From contig CM069442.1 of the NCBI GenBank assembly GCA_035610835.1, forward strand, positions 60,491,950-60,555,949: DNA of 64,000 nucleotides, given 5' to 3'. A model generated the notes under the pieces. The model ran no database searches. It was not told the origin of the DNA and saw only the letters and a program-made list of their open reading frames with translations. Position 1 is the first letter of the stretch. Each line of letters begins with the position of its first letter. The position numbers were made by a program, and so were the translations under genes. This document shows, in pieces, positions 49,501 through 61,500 of this stretch. This DNA is from Ophiura sarsii (Eukaryota; Echinodermata; Ophiuroidea; Amphilepidida; Ophiuridae).

Positions 49501-52500
49501 TACAGGTACTGGGCATGCAGTAGCCGCACATGTACTGGCAGCAGGCTAACCATGATGCCGGACATAAGAAAATGGCTGTGTACCTAAGTTGCAATTCAAA
49601 CATTAACTCACCATTTTTGTTTAATGTTAAAATTGAAATTCAAATAAAACACATAATTGAATGTGATGGTACCACACAGGCTGTCCAGTGTCCAAGGTCT
49701 ATATCCAACAGCTTGACTTCAAATCCCTACACTTGCAATATACTTTGTTATCAACAATGACGATTCAGCCTGTACCATCAATATTCCCCCAAAGCTTGGA
49801 TATTAGATCCTAAACACAACACCATCAATGAGACGATACTATAGTTGTTCTCGTTCCTGCATGATTTGAATTAGATTTCTAGGTACGAATCGTCGTTCCA
49901 TTGAGTGTGTATCCATCGGGACACTAGCATTGAGCAACAAATGTCCAAACAAGTGTCACTGCACCCACCATAATCTATATTATTACTATCTTACCTATGC
50001 AAGTCTTTGTTCCATTAAGTATATATCCATCAGAACACTGGCACTGAGCTCCAAAGGGTGTCTCCAAACAGGTGTCACTGCAACCACCATAATCTATATT
50101 ATTACTATCTTACCTATGCAAGTCTTTGTTCCATTAAGTATATATCCATCAGAACACTGGCACTGAGCTCCAAAGGGTGTCTCCAAACAGGTATCACTGC
50201 ACCCACCATAATCTATATTATTACTATCTTACCTATGCAAGGCTTTGTTCCATTAAGTATATATCCATCAGAACACTGGCACTGAGCTCCAAAGGGTGTC
50301 TCCAAACAGGTATCACTGCACCCACCATAATCTATATTATTACTATCTTACCTATGCAGGTCTTTCTTCCATTAAGTATATATCCATCAGAACACTGGCA
50401 CTGAGCTCCAAAGGGTGTCTCCAAACAAGTGTCACTGCACCCACCATAATCTATATTATAACTATCTTACCTATGCAAGTCTTTGTTCCATTAAGTATAT
50501 ATCCATCAGAACACTGGCACTGAGCTCCAAAGGGTGTCTCCAAACAAGTGTCACTGCACCCACCATAATCTATATTATAACTATCTTACCTATGCAAGTC
50601 TTTGTTCCATTAAGTATATATCCATCAGAACACTGGCACTGAGCTCCAAAGGGTGTCTCCAAACAGGTGTCACTGCACCCACCATAATCTATATTATAAC
50701 TATCTTACCTATGCAAGTCTTTGTTCCATTAAGTATATATCCATCAGAACTCCAAAGGGTGTCTCCAAACAGGTGTCACTGCACCCACCATAATCTATAT
50801 TATTACTATCTTACCTATGCAAGTCTTTGTTCCATTAAGTATATATCCATCAGGACACTGGCACTGAGCTCCAAAGGGTGTCTCCAAACAGGTGTCACTG
50901 CACCCACCATAATCTATATTATTACTATCTTACCTATGCAAGTCTTTGTTCCATTAAGTATATATCCATCAGGACACTGGCACTGAGCTCCAAAGGGTGT
51001 CTCCAAACAGGTGTCACTGCACCCACCATAATCTATATTATTACTATCTTACCTATGCAAGTCTTTGTTCCATTAAGTATATATCCATCAGAACACTGGC
51101 ACTGAGCTCCAAAGGGTGTCTCCAAACAGGTGTCACTGCAACCACCATAATCTATATTATAACTATCTTACCTATGCAAGTCTTTGTTCCATTAAGTATA
51201 TATCCATCAGAACACTGGCACTGAGCTCCAAAGGGTGTCTCCAAACAAGTGTCACTGCACCCACCATAATCTATATTATTACTATCTTACCTATGCAAGT
51301 CTTTGTTCCATTAAGTATATATCCATCAGGACACTGGCACTGAGCTCCAAAGGGTGTCTCCAAACAGGTGTCACTGCACCCACCATAATCTATATTATTA
51401 CTATCTTACCTATGCAAGTCTTTGTTCCATTAAGTATATATCCATCAGGACACTGGCACTGAGCTCCAAAGGGTGTCTCCAAACAGGTGTCACTGCACCC
51501 ACCATAATCTATATTATTACTATCTTACCTATGCAAGTCTTTGTTCCATTAAGTATATATCCATCAGAACACTGGCACTGAGCTCTAAAGGGTGTCTCCA
51601 AACAAGTGTCACTGCAACCACCATAATCTATATTATAACTATCTTACCTATGCAAGTCTTTGTTCCATTAAGTATATATCCATCAGAACACTGGCACTGA
51701 GCTCCAAAGGGTGTCTCCAAACAGGTGTCACTGCATCCACCATTAAATATATTACAGGTGTCATCATCTAATAATCGATAAATCATAAAAAAACCAATAT
51801 GAAATATAATCAATTAAACGTCAATCAATGATCCTGATATCAACCCTAGTGCCAGTGTAGATTACACAGAGAAGTGGTGTTTTTTACATCAATCAAATTA
51901 CTTATGTTTCATGAACTTAGAGAAAATTTCCCAAGTGACATCATGCACAATTGGACACATGTTTTCTGAAATTCATCAGCTAACATGCATGAGTTTCTTT
52001 CAATTATATCCAAAGAATACAACTTTTGCTATAAAATGTTGAGTAGGCATCCAGGTAATCCTGTAGTTCATTATCTAAGGTTGGACAACAATTTACGACT
52101 ATAATCTGTGAACAAAGTTGGCATACTTCAGTTATCTTACGTACATTATTATTCTCCATGTCAAAATTAAAAGAATTCCTACCCTTCTTCAACTATCAAT
52201 GTTGGGTCCAAAGACACAACTTCAATCAATTGATTTGAAAGGAGAGGACAGGGGCCGAATTTTACCAACCAACTGCAGACAAACATGTACCTGCTATTTT
52301 TGCCTGGATTGTAGTTACCCAGGCGCATAGACTGAAGTTCAAAGGTCATGATAGTGTTCAGAAAGCTCAAATTAGGGTATGGAGCATCTCAATCGCTATC
52401 TGCGATCATAAGAAGCAAGAATGTTAATGGTTTCTCATCATCATCCTACTATTGAGTTGGAAATTGAAATAATAAAATGGCCTTAAAACCCTTTCGGATC

Positions 52501-55500
52501 CACAGAACGCCAGAGCGTTCCTAGGAAATAATAAAATACTTACAAACACATTCAAATAATTGTCTTTATCTCAAAAACTGGAACAACCCATATAATCAAG
52601 TTTGGTATCATTTTAAAGCTTGAAATGTCTTTTACAACTTGAAGCAGAGAGCAAGGACATTACAAATGAGGCATAATTGCTATGATGAAGTCAATCTCAA
52701 AGGTCAAAGGTTAAAATTGAAACCCTAAATTTAATTCAGATCCGAAAGGGTTTTAATGAAAGTGGTCTCGTATTTATTGGATAGATACAACAAATCACTA
52801 ATAGATTCAACATTATCTAATTTAGATAGAAATCTAATGAAATAGTAAATACACACAATGTTGACTTACTACAAAGTGGTCCCTCATCATCCCCTCCAGG
52901 GCAGTCATTGTTACCGTCACACACCATATTATCCAGTAAACACTGCCGAGTTCGGGGACATAGCCATTGGCCTTCTTCACATGCAAAAGCAGGTGTAGCT
53001 AAAAAGATAAGACATTTTACATGTTATCATAATTAACAAGCGAGGTAATGATGATTGTGGCTGTAACGTAAGAAATCATACAGGTTATTGAATAAACACT
53101 GACAAGTTCTGGGACATAGCCATGATGGCCTTCTGGACACGAAAATGCAAGTGGCTCAAAAGATAAGACCTTGTACATATCCATCAAATTGGACAAACGA
53201 GTTGAACTGTTAATTATTTGTTAAATCGCTTTTATGGTGCTTACAGAACTTCTAATTCACTAAATTACGCAGACTGACTACTGATTTTACTATGATCAAA
53301 TATCAGCTCTTCTGGTATAAAAATAGTTTTATTCCAAATTTGTTTAGATGGCTATGGTACAACTATCATGCATTTTACTATGGAGCCCTATGTATAGATT
53401 CACCAACCATACAAAACAATATGGTATTGTTTCATGGCGGTTGAAAAGTTAATAAAAGAGACCGATCCCTCACTTTTACTAATTTATCCCATTTAGGGGA
53501 TAAAAAACTGTGCCGGTTTAAATTTTCATATAAAAAACACCAATGGTACTTCAAAATCACAAACAAATGTTTATACATTCTTTGAACACCTTGAGAACAA
53601 CACAACAGTTACATTTCTCTTAACTAATTGGTGTATTTGCACCTCGTGTCAGCTCGTCCGCGTAACTCCAATACGACCGAGCATAATCCACACGGTCAAA
53701 GAAGAACGTCGGCTGTGGCAAGAAAATGCTGCGCCTACCACTAACTAATGCGCTGACATCGCCTCACAACTTGAGCTGACAAAGAGTATACATTATTTAC
53801 TTTATGAATGGTATACTTACGACAGCCTTGTTCATCAGAATTGTCGCCACAATCATTGTCATTATCACACAACCATCGGTTCGGTATACAGCGGTTAGCA
53901 TTGCCGACACATTGAAACTCTGATGGGCTACAGGTATGAGGAACTGTGATAGGATAGAAATGTTACAGTGTGTAAATGAATATGCTTGGTCAGTCAACAA
54001 AGGAAATATTTCAGTGTATTATCCTATTCATAAAGTATTCTCCTATTTGAAAGTGTCTAATAGGTAAATCGTAGTAGCTGTCCATGGGAAGATTTAAATC
54101 CATAACAGGAGAATTTAACTTTATATTCTCTCCTTATTAAATCAAATCACAAAAACCTTGCCTACCAATGGCTCAGCAGCCATATTTGTGGTGATGAAAT
54201 AAATGGGATTGCCTTTATTTTTCAACACAAATAATATGTTGCCCTCGCAAGTTTTAAACAGTTTCATAATTCAAGTTTCAAAATTCAATTTCATTTGGGG
54301 GAAAAATGGCTTTTTTCCACTACAATTTCTTTTTATGGACACACTCTGTACTTTTACTCACCACAGCTAGAGGGCTCATCTGATTCATCAATACAATCCA
54401 CATGGCCATCACATAACCACCTGTCTGGCAGACAACTTCCAGTTTCAGGGCACAGGAATGTACCCTCATTGCATATGCCAGGGGGTGCTGGATGGTTGGA
54501 TAATTACAAGTACAAAAATGCTTTTATAGAATCAATCAAAGTCAGATAAATAGAAACACAAATTCTACCTTTTTAAATATTGATTGAAACTCTTATCCTC
54601 TCACATCTTCTTTCATGTTTTAAATTAAATCCAATTAAAAAAATCAAATCAGTAACTATTCAAAAATGTGACGTGTTCTACCGAAATCAGACACAATAGG
54701 GCAAGATATCAAAATTGAGTTAGTAATTGATTATTAAAGTAGAGATCTTCAGCTTTACAATGGTACTTTCTTTTTTTAATTGGACTTCCCAAAGCGGAGT
54801 TGAATCATTTTCAAGTTCGTCTTTATGAAAACTCCAAACTGAGATATCGTTCTTTAAAGATGTACTTACAATGTACAAAAAAAAATGCATTTCGTTTTTG
54901 TTGTTTTGATTTTTTAATCTGAAACTTTCACAATAATGTTATATACACTCTGAAGATTAATTATTTACAAGAAACTCAAATTCCCAAAAAACCACCCCCA
55001 ATTAGGTTTTGGGCTATTTCTCAGTTTGGAGCTCTGCCCAATTCCGTCTGGTTTTGGTAGAACACGTCACAAATGTTCTTGTGTCCTAACTCAAACAAAG
55101 GAATTTAGTATGTGCCATCTGTTAAGCCTGGCTCACTCATATTTTTGAATTTCAGATTTGTTTTATTTTGAAAATGTATGACATTTTATGAAATATTTTG
55201 AAAATTTGCCACACTTTTTAAAGGTAGATGTTCCGATTTTCAACTTGAAGTTTTCTATTCTACATGAAAGGTCATCCTTAAAAATGTCGTGTCCCCAAAT
55301 TTGAGATGCATAGCTATTATGGTTCTTATTTTAGATGCACAAGATGCTGTGAACTGTACCCATTGAGTAGTACACAAACTATATCGGTGGTAACCACCAT
55401 TCGCGGTAATTCAACGCTATTTCGTCGATTTCTCTGTCATTATACCGAATTAGGCCGTCAAATTTCAGTATGATGATGAGAAAAATACGAGCTTTCATAT

Positions 55501-58500
55501 GATATGAAAATCTCTGTATGTTTGAAATAATTCTGTGTTACGAAAATGTGATCGGGTCATCTACCTTTAAAGACAATTGTAGAAAAAAAACCATGACCTG
55601 ACTGACCGACCCTACCTCAGAGGTATGTTCGACCGTAAAACAGTTTTGGGTGGGTTTTTTTGCCTAATGGAAGAACATTATTATAATTTCTCTATCATCT
55701 TATTGAACTACACTTACGGCAGTTGGCTTCGTCAGATCCGTCATCACAATCATTATATCCATCACATTCATAATTACCGCTCACACATTGGCCACTGGCA
55801 CACCAGAATTGATAGCGTGAGCAATTTCTTGGAGCTGGAGAAGGATAATAATTATATCAATATTACATTATAGAACTCCCTTTTCGGAAAAAAACCCCAA
55901 TATATAAATACATATCGCTAAAGAGCTGAACATGGTGGTGTTTTTCACATATTACTGTCCATAATTCCATTTCAATTTAGGTTATTTATACTGAAGACAG
56001 GATGATACCTTTGTATTGGATTTCCGGAGGGTATCTATTATGGAAACCCCAAATTATTCCCCAACAATTTTTCACTCTGGACCAAATCCGTCCTCAAATT
56101 TTTGCCTGAGCTTAAATCCCGCATGTTAGATTGGCAGAGTGCAACATCATTGTTAATATATACTATAAATAAATACAACTAATAGACAGTGTTTAAATAG
56201 CACTTTAATGCCATGAAGCAATCGCAAAGTTCTTTATTTAGCACATTTTTATTACTGCCACTTAATTCATTATATTTTTCACAACATTTCAATGTAATTA
56301 ATTAGTTACACAAAAAATGAATGCTGATTCTCTACACATGATCAACTGGCAATATGAGACACACAATTGGCTTCTATTGCAATACCATGGGTACTTACGA
56401 TAGTATAGCACTCAGCAGACAAATTATCCCATATAAATAGATTGTTGCAAATCATTTCCCGATCGAGCCCCCCCCCCCCCCCCCCCCCCCCACCCCCACC
56501 CTTCCCGAGAAAAAAGAAGAAAAAAGAAAAGAATACCACGGTTGTAATGTTTCTAGTTGCATGATGTTTTAGACTAATATATTATTTACAATATGCTGTT
56601 GCGACTGGCATTGGTTGCATCTATCCAAAGATATATCTTCTTTTGTTTGAAGACTCTAATCAGATTGGACAATGTCAAGTAATGACGCAAGTATACAATG
56701 GAACTTAACTCAAAATGTTTATCAAAACAAAAGATTATGTTAATTGCTGAAAGATTCATCAACGGATCAAGAAAACAATATCCCTAATGCTCTTTTTTTG
56801 ACACTTACCGCAGTCCTGTTCATCACTGTTGTCCCCACAATCATTATTTCCATTACAAACAAAATACAGTGGTATACAGTCCTGGATCACATCGCATGAG
56901 AAATGATTGGCATCACAGGTATATCCCTCTATAAGTAATCATAGGAATGCTGTTAGCATGATTTTCACATAGTGTTTACTATTCTACATGAAGTTTCTGG
57001 CCCTTCACTTCTGGGTGATTTTTAACACTTTTTGATACCCCCTCGTATATGATAAATACGTTATCCCCTGTTTGTTCAAGCAATATGAAAACAATCACTG
57101 GTTTGAGGTTGTATGCGTCCTCGTGTGATACAAACTCAAACCAGTAACATTTCATCCTATTGTTTGAACAAATCGGGGATAAATATTAGTATTTCTATCA
57201 GTATCACTACACCTTAAGTTACAACTAAATTTGCTGACAGAGGTGACTTGAGTCAAGTCAATTCTTTCTTGAATTCCGTTAATTAAAGTCAAGTCAATCT
57301 AAGTCAAGCCAAGTCACTGGATGGCACAAGACAAGTCACATCAAGTTAATTCTCTAATTTGGTTAAAATCACACCAACTCATACAGAACATGAAACTGTC
57401 CGCTTCATGTACTGAATCAAGTGCATAATCTGAATCAAGTACATGAGACATGTACTTATCTAGTCTTCGTCTTTTCTGTAATATTCATTTCGAAAGTCAA
57501 ATTTTGTGTGGACTCGACTTACTCAAGCCAGTTTAGCATCAGACTCAAGTCAAATCAAATCAAGTTTTTTGGATAAGTGACTTGAATCAAGTCAAGTCAA
57601 TTGAAGTTTTGAAACCAATTCACAAATCAAGTCATATCCCTCAGTGACTCAAGTCAAGTCAAGATAGTAACTTAAATCCAAGTCAAGTCAAAATATTAAC
57701 TTAAATCCAAGTCAAGTCATTGACTCGAGTCATCATAACATTGTCTATTTTATCCATACACTTCTACTCACCACAATCCCTCTCATCTCCGCCATCCCCG
57801 CAGTCATTATCTGTGTCACATTTCCATCTCAAGGGAATACACAGTCCATTTGGGCAAGTAAACTGGGTACTATAACAGGAACCTGGCCCACGTGTGGCTA
57901 TATAAAATATGCAAAACTTAAATGTTAATACATGGATCTTATAACCTTTTTGTTGTTTGTGAAAAATTCTTAAATTAAAAAAAAATAATTTGAGCAACAA
58001 AAAAGACCCAAACCCTATTCTACGGGCAAACGGACCTCTCAGGTAGTGTCGGTCGGTCAGGCGTTTTTTGTTTGCTTATTTTTTGTTGTGGTTTTTTTCT
58101 TCAAAATGTTTGAATGTTAAAAAAAAAAATCAAAAATATTCGCTGCCGCAATTTTTCAAAATGTTTCAAAACTATTTTGAATCTAACTACATTGATCGGT
58201 CGGGCCTGTTGAGGTTTGAATTGTCCACAAAATATAGGTTGAGGTTTGAATTGTCCACAAAATATTATATATGAGCTACATTACTGGAGTCAATTCTGTG
58301 TTTGTTATACACCATTTCAAATCCGAAAATACTTGATCGGTTCTGAATGTTTCCAATTAGCCGAGTGTTTTTGACATCAGTGTATGACTCTGAGTCATTC
58401 ACTGAAAATCATACCTGTTTTCACCCGGGTGTCATTAATAACCTGTGTGTGGATTGCGCTGGTGTTGGTGAGAGATTGTCTCCTTCACAAATTTGTATTT

Positions 58501-61500
58501 TGCGGTGTTTCAGTAACAAAGACGGCGAGATACAAGAGGGTCAGGATAAGACCTTTTACCCTCAGCTTAATAGTTTTAAAGTTGCCGGTATCGACGCCAT
58601 TGTTGATCAAAACAAAAAAAGTCTCGCTACTAGTTTTACTTCTCATGGGTGTACAATGTATGTAAACATAGTAAACCAATATGCAGTCAACGAATGCCAT
58701 GAATGCGATCAACTGTTGCGAAGAACGCACTATGCACCTAGTCCACGTGACCTGTTTTTCCGAACTTTCCTGATCTCAATTTGAAATGGTCTATAATAGT
58801 CAAGTGTTTTAAAAGAGCTTACCTCTTTATCCCCTATTCCCCTCCAGTACAAAAAGACCAATATACTTACCACAGTGGACCCCATCTGCATAATCGTTTG
58901 CTCCTTCCCCTCTCTTCCTCTCCTGTCCCCTCCCCTGTTTCCTCTCCCCTCCCTCTTCTTCTCTTTCGTCTCACCTCACTTTACCTCTCTTTCCTCTCCC
59001 CTCCTCTCTTTACTCTCCCCTCCTCTTTCCACTCCCCTCCTCTCTTTCCTCTCCCCTCCTCTCTTTCCTCTCCCCTCCCTTTCCCCTCCCATCCCAAGAC
59101 CCATGCACTTACCACAGTCAACCTCATCGGACCCATCAGCACAATCATTGGTCCCATCACAGGCCTTGGCATAGCCTAAACAACTGCCGTCCCCACATGT
59201 GGTAGCTATTGGGGAACAGGTTTCACCCCCTGAACAGACAAATAAAAGAATTCTGAATGTAAAATCTGCAATTGGAAATATATCTATGATCAAAATACAT
59301 TTTCTACAATATAGACATCTATGTTACTTCAATAAGTCAATACTACCAATCCACCAGTAAGTGTGAGCACATACTCACATACATCACTTCAATGTAACAA
59401 AAACTAAAACAAGTTTAAATGCATATATCAACTTGAACTGAATGAATTTAGAATAAATAAAATGAAAAATATTAAAATAAAATACAAAACAATATAGAAA
59501 AATACAATAAGAACAAAAATAAAAATGAAAAGAAATAAAAATAAGATTAAAAAAAATCATTTAATAAATATAACATATATATAAAAAAATAAAAAAATAA
59601 AATATAATAAAACCAAAATCAGAATAAAAATAGCAAATAAAAAAAATCAAAGTAATGAATAAAATACAAACAAAATATGAACAGAAAGAATAAACGTCTA
59701 CCAGTTCCACATCCAACTTCATCCGTTCCATCAAAGCAATCAACCGCGCCGTCACAACGGAACAAATTGTAGATGCACCGTCCATCCCCACACTCAAAGT
59801 GCCAGCTACGACAAGTAGATGGTTGTACGAAATTCGGGTCATTTTCACAAGTCTGGTGGTTGATGTGAGAAGCCAAGTGAGGGAAGGAATGGTACAAAGT
59901 GATAAAAAGAAAGAAAGCAGCATTGAGTGAAATTATCACAATGCTATTTGGATGAGGTAGCAATACAAACATTTATACCTTTAGAATGCAATGAGGCATT
60001 ATGGATGCCCATTGCTCTTTATAGCTGGGGAGCGTGCGGAGGCCCATTTTTTAGGGTTTTTTGGTCCTGGTATGCTGACACAGGGAGACATATGCCAAAA
60101 TGTTCCTTGAAGTCTGTAGCATACAACCTAGGTGGACATCCTTGCCAACTCGGATGTTAAGTTGACCTTTAACCTCGATTTAGAGTCAAAGTTCACATGT
60201 GTTTCAATGGGACGTTAAACATTTAATTTAACATGGGAGAAACAATATATTGACCATACAAAGTATATCATATTGTTGGCTGACTGTTTTTATCTTGACT
60301 CAAATTTGGAAAAAACCCTTTTTTGGTGCATCTCCATGTGGAGGGTTCAAAGTGGGTCACCCACCTTTATTTGTGTCAAACAAATAACAATATGTATGAT
60401 AAGGTTGTTTTGGTCATTTTGGGGATTTATGGGTATATCCTTGGTGTAAGACATTCATAAGTTAGACTAGTGTTAAGACCTTGTTGTGGAATAAAGCTGT
60501 ATAATCTTTTAATCCATCAAAAGAGGATTTTTGGCTAGGTTAACTCTGTGCTGTCTTACACCAAGGATAAACCCATTTTGTCTCAAAGTTGTTCAAATTT
60601 ATAAAAACTAATATGAAATGTAGGTTTATTTTCTTCTTTTTCAAATACTAATTTCAAGGTGTCATTAATAACTACATGAAATTTGCTGAAACGAAATAAA
60701 AAAACCCATAAAATCACCCTGGATAAGGGATTCTAAAGGATGCGTATGGTTTTAACCTTGGGGGAAATTTGCCCATAACCATGAATTATTTGTTTGATAT
60801 CTATTAGCTATTACCTTTTGATTGATCAATTTAGTTCTCAAATTAAGGTTAAAATGTTCTTTAGTTTTAATATATTTCATTATAGTTTGGTAAAAGGTGT
60901 GTGTTCCAATCACTTTTTTTTGGCTATAATTTTTTTTCACATCATGATATTTTGATATCAGAAGAATCCCCATGTTTAAGGATAACCTTTCATGGTTCTT
61001 ATTTCAGAAGCACAAGGTGATCTTGCCCATTGAGTAGTACACAAACTGGCCGAGTGGTTAACCACCTTTGGCAGTAATTCACTATATTTTCTAATAACGT
61101 CTAAATAGAACATATCTTGCGCCTAACATTTTAACAAAATAATGAGAAAAATATGGTGTTTCTTCTGATATCAAAATATGTTGATGGGCAAACAAACCCT
61201 AAAGTGATTGGAACATCCACCTTTAATGGTTTCCCTATAATGTTTAATGGGTGTTATAAAAAGCCAATTTTTTCCTCTCAATTTTAGCTTTACATTTTCC
61301 TTAAAGCTTATGACTTTTGTGATCTCTGAAAGTTTTTGAGAAATAAGCCCCCAAAGTTAGACAAACGAGTGTAGCGACCGCATTTATCATTAAAAATGTT
61401 GAAAAAACATGTACAATCAACCACTGCATAACCACCGTGCATCATATGTGTGACACGTGCATGCAACTAAAACCGTGTGCGTGTAGTCATAATCGTGCAC

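Noticed and set aside
49882..51647. The 119-bp repeat as a CRISPR-like or microbial array
   Set aside because: No unique spacers; the unit is a direct copy of the adjacent exon in a eukaryotic gene.
50058..51700. Series of 75-codon plus-strand frames repeating every 119 bp
   Set aside because: They are antisense shadows of the minisatellite derived from the EGF exon; the minus strand explains them.
58347..58784. 145-codon plus-strand frame in an LRP2-like intron
   Set aside because: No recognisable domain and no splice or promoter support. Could be a decayed mobile ORF, but nothing in the sequence shows it.
58781..59179. 132- and 99-codon plus-strand frames rich in Ser/Pro/Leu
   Set aside because: Produced by the polypyrimidine tract and the antisense of an LA exon.
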